DNA of 64,000 bases from assembly GCF_023716565.1 (NCBI RefSeq), contig NZ_CP071849.1, positions 1,302,001-1,366,000 on the forward strand, given 5' to 3'. This DNA is from Vibrio sp. SCSIO 43136 (GTDB lineage Bacteria; Pseudomonadota; Gammaproteobacteria; Enterobacterales; Vibrionaceae). The position numbers were made by a program, and so were the translations under genes. Positions 52,788 through 61,331 of this stretch are shown piece by piece. Under the pieces are notes generated by a model. That model worked only from the letters and a program-made list of their open reading frames with translations. It was not told the DNA's origin and ran no database searches. Every line of letters starts with the position of its first letter. Within the stretch, counting starts at the first letter, position 1.

Positions 52788-52880
52788 CCCACGGGAATCA
52801 ATCATGAACACTCATACTACCCGCTCAAGATCAGCACTAAAATGCGACAATAATATTATCATATTAAACTAGGAGTAACC
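52788..52880 (+). repeat. Decayed effector tail spacer 7
   Basis: Frame MNTHTTRSRSALKCDNNIII then LN and stop. It shares its first bases with spacer 3 but is more diverged, consistent with an older position at the array end. Confidence 0.82.
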
Positions 52881-53594
52881 GTGGAGGAAGAGAGCGCAGC
52901 AAAAGAAGATAACATTGATTATGACTTATTTAAAACCAACATATTAGAAGGAAGTGTTCCAGTATTTAGATGGAGTACAACTCCAAAACGAGAACTATAT
53001 GGGTGGATACTTGAAGGTGTACTAGCTCTCGTTACCATTACTTTATTTTTGCTAGAGAAATCCCCCTATTTCTCCGTATTTGTATTTGTATTAGGTTTCC
53101 TTGTTACCAGTTACTTTCATAATACAGTTTTCAAACCAATGACCTACGAATATGAGCTATCAAACAAAGGAGTCAGATTTAAAGAAATATGCAATGTCTC
53201 TGAAGGTTACTATAGAGTACTTCGAGGTGGGGGTGCAGTCGGTATCCTAGTATGTATTGTCGCTTTCTTCGTGATCGGTCCCCTTGCCTTCGTAGGCGTC
53301 GGCGCTTATGCGCTGTACGCACCTAAAATGGCAACCGTTCAAAGGATAGTAAATCATGAGTGCTTTGTTTTGCCGAATAGGTGCATTTTGAGGTACTACC
53401 GTAAAGGTATGAAAGTAGCCACCTTACCTACCGATGATTTTCCGCTCAATGGCAGAGAATGGTTCTGGTACTCCTCCCGCGATGACACCTACATCGAGCC
53501 TAAACAGCTTTACCAATTAATCACCCATCTAAGAATACTTGGGATATTAGTTGAAGTTGAAGAGGTTCATTCAAGTAAAGAGCTATGGAAATAA
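52881..53594 (+). CDS. Immunity protein copy 8 (GTG start, last of the array)
   Basis: 237 residues from a GTG (CTAGGAGTAACC upstream). The most divergent front (MEEESAAKEDNIDYDLFKTN), with helices WILEGVLALVTITLFLLEKS and FSVFVFVLGFLVTSYFHNTV related to copy 4. Class B back with private changes (FVGVGAYA, YRKGMKV, SSRDDTY). No effector remnant follows; a strong terminator closes the array. Confidence 0.8.
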   Translation: MEEESAAKEDNIDYDLFKTNILEGSVPVFRWSTTPKRELYGWILEGVLALVTITLFLLEKSPYFSVFVFVLGFLVTSYFHNTVFKPMTYEYELSNKGVRFKEICNVSEGYYRVLRGGGAVGILVCIVAFFVIGPLAFVGVGAYALYAPKMATVQRIVNHECFVLPNRCILRYYRKGMKVATLPTDDFPLNGREWFWYSSRDDTYIEPKQLYQLITHLRILGILVEVEEVHSSKELWK

Positions 53595-53648
53595 CGTTCT
53601 GATGAGTTACTTCCTCTCCCGAATCGTCACTACTTTCAATCAAAAAAC

Positions 53649-53680
53649 AAAAAAGCAGGTGAACCATCACCTGCTTTTTT
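53649..53680. terminator. Bidirectional terminator closing the immunity array
   Basis: AAAAAAGCAGGTGA pairs with TCACCTGCTTTTTT over ACCA (14-bp stem), with A-run and T-run on the two sides. Confidence 0.92.
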
Positions 53681-53698
53681 GTTTAAAATTCAATGGGA

Positions 53699-54013
53699 TT
53701 AAATAGCGATATCTAAAAGCTTATCAAGCTTTTCTATGACTTTGCCGGTGTCTTTAGTTACATCGGCCATTTTCTTAAGGTTTTTCTGAGCTTTTACAGC
53801 AGAGGCAATGTGCGCTTCAAGCGCTTTAGTGGCTTCATCCCACTGAGATTCATGACGTTCTAGCTGGTGCTTTAATAGGTGATCATATTGCTCGAACAGG
53901 GTTCGGAGTTGATGGCGAAGTTGCGCCGCTTGATCAGTATCTAGGGTCTGTTCCAGCAAGCTGTTGTGTTGGGAAATGGTTTTATTTAATTGTTCAACTA
54001 AGTGTTTCTGCAT
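53699..54013 (-). CDS. Small helical protein, hypothetical
   Basis: 104 residues without signal or membrane segment. Almost wholly helical and charged: NKTISQHNSLLEQTLDTDQA, LRHQLRTLFEQYDHLLKHQL, then AVKAQKNLKKMADVTKDTGK and VIEKLDKLLDIAI. Probably a coiled-coil partner protein. It starts 9 bp after the lipoprotein gene and is surely co-transcribed with it. Family not recognised. Confidence 0.6.
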   Translation of the reverse strand: MQKHLVEQLNKTISQHNSLLEQTLDTDQAAQLRHQLRTLFEQYDHLLKHQLERHESQWDEATKALEAHIASAVKAQKNLKKMADVTKDTGKVIEKLDKLLDIAI

Positions 54014-54022
54014 AGGCTCTCC

Positions 54023-54964
54023 TTACCGACTGCAAACAAATTGATTATTTTTATTCTCTATTGTTCCATCACAGCTCTGTAGCAGTGTTTGGGTGTCTTC
54101 AAACCCTTTGGCTAACTGCTGCATTTCCAACACAGCATTGCTAATAGCCTGGCTTGAGAACTTGTTTTGCTTCAACTGAGCAACCAATACCTGATGGTTC
54201 TTTTGTACCGCCCGTATCGATTTAATGGCGTGCTGTACTGCGAGCTCTGTTGACGCTGTGCGTTGCCACAACTCATAAAGCCTTTCGACTTCTTTATGGC
54301 TCTTTGTCAGTGGCATTGAGCGAATTTGCGCTCTTTGATTGAAGTCTCGTATCTGCTCTGACAATACATACTGTCTTGAAGCTATCAAAGATCGACTCAG
54401 ATCAGAATGCTCAATGGCTAACACTATCTCATCGCACAAGGTGTTTAATGGTGCTTCGGCGGCAAAAACCAAAGACTTTACTGCTTGCTGCTGCATTTCT
54501 GCAGTGATGCTTTGCGACAGTTCCACCGCCAACGCAGAGAACAATCCGCTGGAGCTATCGTCACTGGTGCTATAGGCATCAAACTGGTTGATGGCTTGCG
54601 CCAGTTGTAGCGTCGCCAACTTGGATTCTTGAGGCTGCTCAGACAAACTCAGCGCTAACAATGCTTCACTGTACTTGTTCAACAGTACACTAGCTTGGCG
54701 CAGTGGGTAAAGATTTGTTTTTGCGGGAAGTTGTGAAAGTGACTCGCTAGTTAGTAATGTCGGAGTACTGCCGTTGACTTCGGCAGCAAGCATTACCAAA
54801 TTTCGCTCAGTGGTGGCCATCTCATGTTCTAGGATAAGTTCGTCCACATTTTGAGTGAGTGTTGCGGTGCTGGTTGCAAACAAACTGACATCGTCTTGTA
54901 CTACTCGAGTACAACCACCATGCAGCGCCGTTGCAACCAGAATCAAAGAAATCCGTTTCTTCAT
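54023..54964 (-). CDS. Putative lipoprotein, helical
   Basis: 313 residues. The N-terminus MKKRISLILVATALHGGCTR has a short hydrophobic stretch and a lipobox (LHGG-C), so it should be lipid-anchored. The mature protein is mainly alpha-helical (LTQNVDELILEHEMATTERNLV, YSEALLALSLSEQPQESKL, HAIKSIRAVQKNHQVLVAQL). No known domain recognised. It forms an operon with the 104-residue helical protein downstream; together they could form an envelope-cytosol pair of unknown role. Confidence 0.65.
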   Translation of the reverse strand: MKKRISLILVATALHGGCTRVVQDDVSLFATSTATLTQNVDELILEHEMATTERNLVMLAAEVNGSTPTLLTSESLSQLPAKTNLYPLRQASVLLNKYSEALLALSLSEQPQESKLATLQLAQAINQFDAYSTSDDSSSGLFSALAVELSQSITAEMQQQAVKSLVFAAEAPLNTLCDEIVLAIEHSDLSRSLIASRQYVLSEQIRDFNQRAQIRSMPLTKSHKEVERLYELWQRTASTELAVQHAIKSIRAVQKNHQVLVAQLKQNKFSSQAISNAVLEMQQLAKGFEDTQTLLQSCDGTIENKNNQFVCSR

Positions 54965-55108
54965 CTTGGTCTGTTCTGATTTAAGGTGTGAATTTCAGTG
55001 TCTCAGAACTTACCCAACGGTATTGCGAGATAGCTCCCAAACTCACTATCTCTATAATTAACAATAATTTACTGATGAATGTATTTAAAAAACACATTCA
55101 CCAAATCA

Positions 55109-55726
55109 TTATTTAGCAACCCATTCTACCTCTAAAAGTATCTCTCCTGCATGGCGGATACGTGCCAAGAACAGATCATCTCGCTCGACCGTGCCCACCC
55201 CTTTCGGGGTTCCCGTCATCAAGATATCGCCATCTTGTAAACTGGTGTAGGAGCAAACTTCCTGCAAAATAGCGCATGGTGGATAGAGCATTTGCGAGGT
55301 ATCGCCTTTCTGCACTCGTACGCAATTGATGTATAGCTCTATTTCAAGCGACGCTATATCCAACCCTTCTAAGGAGATAAAGCGGCTAAAAATGGCTGAA
55401 CCATCAAAGGCTTTCGCGCGCTCCCACGGCAATTGTTTTTGTTTAAGTTGAGATTGCAGCGCTCGTTTAGTTAAGTCCAAACCAATGGCTACTGCGCTCA
55501 ACTGGCTGTCTTTTATTGCAAAGCAAAGTTCTGCTTCATAGTGCAACTGCTCTTGTTGATGATAAGCAAATAACTCACTGGTAATTGCGCTGTTGGGTTT
55601 GTGGAAAAGCACCATACTATCGGGCATAGCATTACCAAGTTCTTGAATATGCTCGACATAGTTTCTTCCCACACACACGATTTTACTTGGGGTGTACTCG
55701 TGACCTTCAACGCTCACTGTTTGCAT
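55109..55726 (-). CDS. Fumarylacetoacetate hydrolase-family protein
   Basis: 205 residues, the short FAH form. Signatures: KIVCVGRNYVEHIQELGNAMPDSMVLFHKP, the metal-binding YEAELCFAI (the two acidic residues of the 'E-x-E' site), KAFDGSAIFSRF, and ILMTGTPKGVGTVERDD. Members cleave or decarboxylate acyl-pyruvates or hydrate-type 2-keto acids with Mg2+. The exact substrate is unknown. Single gene. Confidence 0.87.
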   Translation of the reverse strand: MQTVSVEGHEYTPSKIVCVGRNYVEHIQELGNAMPDSMVLFHKPNSAITSELFAYHQQEQLHYEAELCFAIKDSQLSAVAIGLDLTKRALQSQLKQKQLPWERAKAFDGSAIFSRFISLEGLDIASLEIELYINCVRVQKGDTSQMLYPPCAILQEVCSYTSLQDGDILMTGTPKGVGTVERDDLFLARIRHAGEILLEVEWVAK

Positions 55727-55781
55727 TCAACCATTCCTTATTGTTAAGTCATAAATCCATCAATTATTATGGCGACAGGAG

Positions 55782-55835
55782 CACCCAATTGGTGATAAAA
55801 ACAGCGAAATTGCTATCTTGCTCACCAATTGGGTG
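55782..55835. repeat. 14-bp perfect inverted repeat between FAH gene and sbcC
   Basis: CACCCAATTGGTGA (55782-55795) and TCACCAATTGGGTG (55822-55835), exact reverse complements with a 26-nt spacer. Each arm is itself nearly palindromic around CCAATTGG. No long T-run on either side. It could be a terminator of an unusual kind for sbcC or a double operator for the FAH gene. Confidence 0.5.
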
Positions 55836-55848
55836 TTTACAGTGTAAA

Positions 55849-58800
55849 TTACGCCCGTACCCGATAGCGTGCATCCAGCTCACTAATACCTAAGCCACTC
55901 TTTTTGTGAACTTTTAGCTGAGCAGGAATACGTTCTTTCATCGCATCGACATGACTGATCACACCGATGGTTTTTCCTGACGCATTGAGGTTATCTAGAG
56001 CATCCAGTGCTAAATCTAGTGTTTCTGCATCCAAGGTGCCAAAGCCTTCATCCAAAAACAGCGAATCAATGCTGGTTTTGTGGCTGACCAGATCAGATAG
56101 TGCTAACGCTAAAGACAAGCTAACCAAGAAGCTTTCACCCCCCGATAAGGTTTTGGTGTCGCGTTCACTGTCCCCTTGCCAAGTATCTAACACCGTCATT
56201 TCTAAGCCTTCACCCGCTTTTCGCTTAAGTTGATAGCGTCCATGAAGGCGATCAAGCTGTTGATTTGCAAGATAGATAAGGTTATCTAACGTCAGGCCCT
56301 GAGCAAACTTACGGAACTTGTCACCTTTTTGCGAACCGATAAGTCCATGCAGGTAAGCAATATCATCGTACTCTTGCTGATAAGCCGTGATCTCTTGAAG
56401 AAGAGACTGCTGGCTTTGACGACGCTCTTCGTTGCTAGTTAGCTGATTACTGAGCTCACCTTGGCGCTGCGATGCTTGCTCGTAAATAGTGTTTAGTTCG
56501 CTATATTGAGCCGACACCACCTCTTCCGAAATATCTTGCCACTCCTCGGCATTTGGGTGCTGCTTAAGTGCTTTTAGCTTTTGCTCACAGCTCTCAATCA
56601 AGCCTTGCTGACGCTCGATATCCGCAACCAAACGCTGTTTTTGTGTTTCCAATACTCGCACTTGTTGCTCAGGTAACAATGCCGATTTAAAGCTTTCTAA
56701 CTCGCTAAATGGACTAGTTTTTAAGACAACTTGCCATTCAGAATAGTGACGTTCTAATTGGCTGGTTGAAGACTCCACCGCTTTGTCGGCAGAAGATAAG
56801 GTGGCTTGTAACCCACTGAGCGCCTTTTGGCTTTCCGCCAGAGCAGTTTGCGCCGCCTGTGCTTTACTTTCATTTGAAGTTAGCTGCTGGCTAGATGTAT
56901 TGATTTGTTCTGACACATCCTTGTCGCCAAACAGGGTATGACGCTGCTCGGCCGTCTGTTTCTGTTTCGTTTGAACGTCTGCGAGCTGGCTTGAAAGCTC
57001 GTTAATTCGCAACACTATGTTCTCAACTTCAACTTTCACGCCTTGTAGAGCAGGTGTGATTGCTTGTAACTGTTTATCAAGTTCGCCTTTTCTTGCTGCT
57101 TGCGATAGGTGCTCTTTGACTTGTTGCTCGATTTGCTCAAACCAAGGTGCGTAATCTTGAGGTTGTGACTGTCCGTGCTGCTCAAGCTCTTTATTTAACG
57201 TCTCCAGCTGCGCTTGTTGCTCTAAAGTCAAACTCTGGTTTTGCTTGTCGAGATTTTCCAATTGCCGCTGAAGATGCTTTAGCGTGCCTTCAATCAACTG
57301 ATACTTAGATGATAATTGTTCTGCAGCCAATCGGGTTTGCTGGAGCTGTTTATCGGCCATAGTAAGCTCGACTTCGGCTTTACGAACCTCAGCCAATTGA
57401 CCAGTTAGTGACGCAATCGACTGTTCTAACTGCTGCTGAGCATGCCCTGCACTGTCAACTTCATCTAAGCCAAGCTCCGTTGTCCATTGAGATTTAAGTT
57501 CTGCTCGCACTTGCTCGATCTGAACTAACTTGTTTTGGGCCTCATTCAAGGCGCGCTGGCAACTGTCTAGCTCGACCTTGGCTTGCTCACCTTGTGGTTT
57601 GATTAATGCCAGTTTTTGCTCAAGCGCTTGGATCTCGAGCACAATTTCTGGCACATCCACGTCCGGTAATTGATGCTCGGTTGAACCACAAAGCGGGCAA
57701 GAAACCCCTTCTTCAAGCTGTGAACGATACTTTGCTAGTTGCGCTTCTTGATCCACCAGCGTCTGCTTGGCTTTGAGCAGTTCGCCATTGAGTTTGTACT
57801 CTTCACGCAAGCGCTGATAGCTGGCTTCTCGCTGAGTAAACTCCTCACCCAGTCGCTTGTGCTCCGCTTGCCAGTGGGTTAATTCTGCTGTGCTTTGGTG
57901 CCACTGTTTTTGTATAGCCACCCAGTGATGCGCTTGATGCATCTGTTTGTTGAGTGTTTGTAGCTGCTGTTCTAGATCTTGAATGGAGCCGTTCTTTAGC
58001 AAGGCATCCAAGGCGTTTTGTCCAGAAGATTGCAACTGCTGTGCAGTAGCGAGTGCAAGATTACTCGCCGTTTGCGCACTGCTTAGTTCTGTCAATTGCA
58101 GCTGCTGCTGATCTTGTTGCTTGGTGACTTCTGTCAATTCTGCTTGAACAGCTGAAGACTTATTCAAGCTCGTCTGGTATTGGTTAAAGAGCGCTTTCCA
58201 ACGCTCAATAAGCGGCGCAAGGTTGGCAAACTCTTGGTGAGTATCCAAATAGTGGCTTGCCTGATCTAGTTGTCGCTGCAATGCATCTGACTGCTCAACT
58301 AAACTCGCCAGTTCTGCTTGCTTAGCTTGCTGGTTTTGGTTTTGAGTGACTAGCTGATGTTCAAACTGAGTGATCTCTTTAGCTAAACGCAAAAGTTCGG
58401 TATCTAGCGGCTTAACCTGCTCTACAACCTGCTGAAGCTCATTGTGTGATTTTGATGACGCGTCTAACTCTTGCTTGGCTGTCTTTGCATCAATTTCTAT
58501 CTGCTTGTGAGCCTGCTCTTGGTTCTCTAAGCGCTGGCGACATTGAACACAATCATCTTGATGTGTTTTAAGCTGCTTCTCGCTCTGTTGCCATAGCTCA
58601 TAAGGCGCTTTTAACTGCTGAGCAGGCGTATTTAGTTCAAGCTTCTCCAACTCTGGGCGAGCATCAGCCAATGCTTTGTCGGCTTGTGTAAGTTGCTGCT
58701 TGCTGTTGACCAGCTCTCGTTCGAGTTTGATTTGATCGCGCCACCAATTTTGCTGTTGAAGCAATGCCGCTATCTGAGCTTTTCGCTCGGTTTGTGCTTT

Positions 58801-59487
58801 ACTCAGGTTTTCAAGCTCTTGCTGAAGACTTTCTGTCTCTTCATTAGTCAGCAAGTTAATGCCTTCTGCCTTGCCATTAAGTCCAGAAAGATGTTGCTTG
58901 GCTTCACTAAAGTGCTGGTGTACTCGCTCGGAGATCTGACCGTAAATCTCCGTACCAGTCAGCTCTTCAAGCAATTCCGCCCTTTCAGCTTCTTTGGCAT
59001 TCAGAAACGCGGCAAACTGACCTTGTGACAACATCATCGATTTGGTGAAACGGCCAAAATCAAGTCCAGTGATCTTCTTCACCAGTTCGATTTTTTTCTT
59101 CACCTGATTCGCTAGCACTTTACCTGATTCAACTTCTGCAAGTTCAACCACTGCCTGTTGTAGGTTGCCATCCGCTTGCCCACGAGAGCGACGCATCGAC
59201 CAAAAAGCTCGGTATGCTTTGCCTTTCACTTCAAACTCAACCTCGGAGCAACACTGCGCTTCACCGCGAGTCATCAACTCATTGCTTGAGGTGGTTAGCT
59301 GGTCTAGACGCGGTGTCTCGTGATATAGGGCAGCACATATCGCATCGAGCAAAGTAGACTTACCTGCACCTGTCGCCCCTGTGATTGCAAATAGGCCGTT
59401 ATCGACAAAAGGTGATTGGGTAAAGTCTATCTTCCATTCCCCTTTTAACGAATTAAGGTTTTCAAAGCGCAGTGATAAGATTTTCAT
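55849..59487 (-). CDS. sbcC: Exonuclease subunit SbcC
   Basis: 1,212 residues, SMC-like ATPase of the SbcCD nuclease. Walker A is FAITGATGAGKSTLLDAICAA (about residues 33-48). Very long Gln/Leu/Glu-rich coiled coils run either side of the zinc hook GVSCPLCGSTE (CPLC near residue 595). The C-terminal lobe has the signature TKTLSGGESFLVSLSLALAL and Walker B SIDSLFLDEGFGTLD. With SbcD it cuts DNA hairpins and double-strand ends. It overlaps sbcD by 4 bp. Normal length; Gln content in the coils is high, as in other vibrios. Confidence 0.95.
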   Translation of the reverse strand: MKILSLRFENLNSLKGEWKIDFTQSPFVDNGLFAITGATGAGKSTLLDAICAALYHETPRLDQLTTSSNELMTRGEAQCCSEVEFEVKGKAYRAFWSMRRSRGQADGNLQQAVVELAEVESGKVLANQVKKKIELVKKITGLDFGRFTKSMMLSQGQFAAFLNAKEAERAELLEELTGTEIYGQISERVHQHFSEAKQHLSGLNGKAEGINLLTNEETESLQQELENLSKAQTERKAQIAALLQQQNWWRDQIKLERELVNSKQQLTQADKALADARPELEKLELNTPAQQLKAPYELWQQSEKQLKTHQDDCVQCRQRLENQEQAHKQIEIDAKTAKQELDASSKSHNELQQVVEQVKPLDTELLRLAKEITQFEHQLVTQNQNQQAKQAELASLVEQSDALQRQLDQASHYLDTHQEFANLAPLIERWKALFNQYQTSLNKSSAVQAELTEVTKQQDQQQLQLTELSSAQTASNLALATAQQLQSSGQNALDALLKNGSIQDLEQQLQTLNKQMHQAHHWVAIQKQWHQSTAELTHWQAEHKRLGEEFTQREASYQRLREEYKLNGELLKAKQTLVDQEAQLAKYRSQLEEGVSCPLCGSTEHQLPDVDVPEIVLEIQALEQKLALIKPQGEQAKVELDSCQRALNEAQNKLVQIEQVRAELKSQWTTELGLDEVDSAGHAQQQLEQSIASLTGQLAEVRKAEVELTMADKQLQQTRLAAEQLSSKYQLIEGTLKHLQRQLENLDKQNQSLTLEQQAQLETLNKELEQHGQSQPQDYAPWFEQIEQQVKEHLSQAARKGELDKQLQAITPALQGVKVEVENIVLRINELSSQLADVQTKQKQTAEQRHTLFGDKDVSEQINTSSQQLTSNESKAQAAQTALAESQKALSGLQATLSSADKAVESSTSQLERHYSEWQVVLKTSPFSELESFKSALLPEQQVRVLETQKQRLVADIERQQGLIESCEQKLKALKQHPNAEEWQDISEEVVSAQYSELNTIYEQASQRQGELSNQLTSNEERRQSQQSLLQEITAYQQEYDDIAYLHGLIGSQKGDKFRKFAQGLTLDNLIYLANQQLDRLHGRYQLKRKAGEGLEMTVLDTWQGDSERDTKTLSGGESFLVSLSLALALSDLVSHKTSIDSLFLDEGFGTLDAETLDLALDALDNLNASGKTIGVISHVDAMKERIPAQLKVHKKSGLGISELDARYRVRA

Positions 59488-60710
59488 GCTTCACCCTCCT
59501 TAAGTTCATTGAGGATGGTGGCAAATTTTTGTTCGATACGCTGCTTGCGGGCGGTTTGCTCATCGCCTTCGAAAACCTCTTGATCTAGACGTTTCTCAAA
59601 CACTTGTGATGGAGTAAGTTCAGACAGGGTCTCTTTCGCTTGCTGTGCCAGTGCGCTGCGGTCTTGTTTGCGGCTGCGCTTGAGTTGCAGCACTTCAACG
59701 GGAAATGGTTCAATAATGTTTGCTACTCGCTGCTGAAGGTCTGAGAGATAATCTTGTGACTCAATTTCTAATGCCAGCCAAACGGTTTGATCTGGGTACT
59801 TGGCTTGCACCGCTTCCACTTGCACTTCTAACTGTTCAAGGTTCGTTTTCAGAAGCTCCATTGGCTGCGACATCGGCACATCCAAGGTAGTCACCTCAGT
59901 TTGTTGGCCAAAGTCCACCAGCACCACCTGTTTTTGACTGCTTAGCTCGTCAAAGCTAAGCGGGATTGGCGAGCCGCTGTAGCGAATAGTGTCATGCTTG
60001 GTGACTTTTTGCGGGCGGTGGATATGACCAAGCGCAATGTAATCTGCCGGTGGAAACCCGTCGGCAGAAAACCCATCTAGCGAACCTATGTAGATATCAC
60101 GCACGGATTCAGATTGACTGACACCGAGTGCTGTCAGGTGACCTGTTGCAATGATTGGCAGCGTCTCTATGTCCAGATCTTTGCGCTTTTCCAGCGCAAG
60201 CTGATACACCTTGCTGTAATGCGTTTTGATTGCTTGGGCGATAGCCACTTGCTTATCCACACCACTTTCACCAGCTTCACTAACAATCAGATCCCGTGGA
60301 CGTAAGAATGGGATAGCGCAAACCAACGCCCCCGGCTGGCCTTCGTTGTTGTTAAGCACGATCACTTGCTTAGATAAATCCTCCTCTACCCCAGCAATCA
60401 CATCGGTGTTTAAACAGGCCAACACTTGCTTAGATTCATTAAGCATCGAGACCGAATCATGGTTACCCGCAAGCACCACCAAAGCACAGTTGTGTTGTTG
60501 AAGTGCGACGACAAATTGGTTGTAAAGCTCACGAGCGTAAGAAGGTGGGGTTCCTGTATCAAACACATCCCCCGCAATGATCACAGCATCAACCTGCTGT
60601 TCATCGACTTGGTTCAATAGCCAATCTATAAAGGCTTGATGCTCTGATTTGCGATTTTTACTAAAGAAGCTTTGCCCGAGATGCCAATCTGAGGTGTGAA
60701 GTATGCGCAT
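59484..60710 (-). CDS. sbcD: Exonuclease subunit SbcD
   Basis: 408 residues, Mre11-type calcineurin-like phosphoesterase. Metal-site motifs in order: MRILHTSDWHLGQSF, IIAGDVFDTGTPPSYA, LVVLAGNHDSVSM, IIATGHLTALG, and YIALGHIHRPQ. A C-terminal capping region and SbcC-binding tail follow. It is the nuclease subunit of SbcCD, processing hairpins and blocked ends. First gene of the sbcDC operon; the ATG of sbcC overlaps its stop. Confidence 0.95.
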   Translation of the reverse strand: MRILHTSDWHLGQSFFSKNRKSEHQAFIDWLLNQVDEQQVDAVIIAGDVFDTGTPPSYARELYNQFVVALQQHNCALVVLAGNHDSVSMLNESKQVLACLNTDVIAGVEEDLSKQVIVLNNNEGQPGALVCAIPFLRPRDLIVSEAGESGVDKQVAIAQAIKTHYSKVYQLALEKRKDLDIETLPIIATGHLTALGVSQSESVRDIYIGSLDGFSADGFPPADYIALGHIHRPQKVTKHDTIRYSGSPIPLSFDELSSQKQVVLVDFGQQTEVTTLDVPMSQPMELLKTNLEQLEVQVEAVQAKYPDQTVWLALEIESQDYLSDLQQRVANIIEPFPVEVLQLKRSRKQDRSALAQQAKETLSELTPSQVFEKRLDQEVFEGDEQTARKQRIEQKFATILNELKEGEA

Positions 60711-60806
60711 GGAGTGATCCCTGAATAATTATGCTGGCAACGTTACCGCTTTTCGTTATACCTTGTCTATTGTTATAACAATGAAAACTCAAGGAAGAAG
60801 TAAATA

Positions 60807-61295
60807 ATGAGTAAGCCTCAACGCGACATAACATTACGTTTTCTTGCTGAACCAAGTGATGTGAATTTTGGTGGAAAAGTACACGGCGGCGCTGTGATGA
60901 AATGGATCGATTTAGCCGCTTATGCCTGTAGCGCAGCGTGGAGCAGTAAATACTGCATCACCGCCTATGCTGGGGGGATTCGTTTTGTCTCCCCAATCTT
61001 AGTCGGCAACTTAGTAGAAGTGACCGCTAAGGTGATCTATACCGGCAACAGCTCAATGCACATTGCCATCGATGTGCAAGCCAGTGACCCTAAAAACTTA
61101 GAGCGCAAGCTCACCACCCACTGCATTGTGATCATGGTGGCAGTGGATGAAAACGGTAAGCCGACTTCGGTGCCTAAGTGGATTCCTGAAAGTGATGAAG
61201 ATAAAGAGTTAGAACAGTCGGCGCTGCGCCTAATTGAAATGCGTAAGCAGATTGGTGATGAAATGGAAGCCCATGTGAAAGGGTTGAAAGAGTAA
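60807..61295 (+). CDS. Acyl-CoA thioesterase (hotdog fold)
   Basis: 162 residues. The hotdog 4HBT pattern of the YciA/BFIT type: DVNFGGKVHGGAVMKWIDLAAYACSAAWS (catalytic Asp region in the long helix), then AGGIRFVSPILVGNLVEVTAKVIYTGNSSMHIAIDV. It hydrolyses acyl-CoA thioesters in the cytosol; chain-length preference is unknown. CAAGGAAGAAG precedes the ATG. Divergent from sbcDC. Confidence 0.9.
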   Translation: MSKPQRDITLRFLAEPSDVNFGGKVHGGAVMKWIDLAAYACSAAWSSKYCITAYAGGIRFVSPILVGNLVEVTAKVIYTGNSSMHIAIDVQASDPKNLERKLTTHCIVIMVAVDENGKPTSVPKWIPESDEDKELEQSALRLIEMRKQIGDEMEAHVKGLKE

Positions 61296-61305
61296 TCAAG
61301 TAAAG

Positions 61306-61331
61306 CATACGCTTGCTACAGCAAGCGTATG
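61306..61331. terminator. Hairpin between thioesterase and PAS genes, overlapping a coding end
   Basis: CATACGCTTGC pairs perfectly with GCAAGCGTATG over TACA (11-bp stem). The right arm lies inside the last codons of the convergent PAS gene, whose stop (TAG) is in the loop. No T-run. Confidence 0.6.

Noticed and set aside
46983..53594. CRISPR-like or satellite explanation for the regular repeats of about 0.81 kb
   Set aside because: The units are full coding genes with spacers derived from the effector tail, not short direct repeats with unique spacers.
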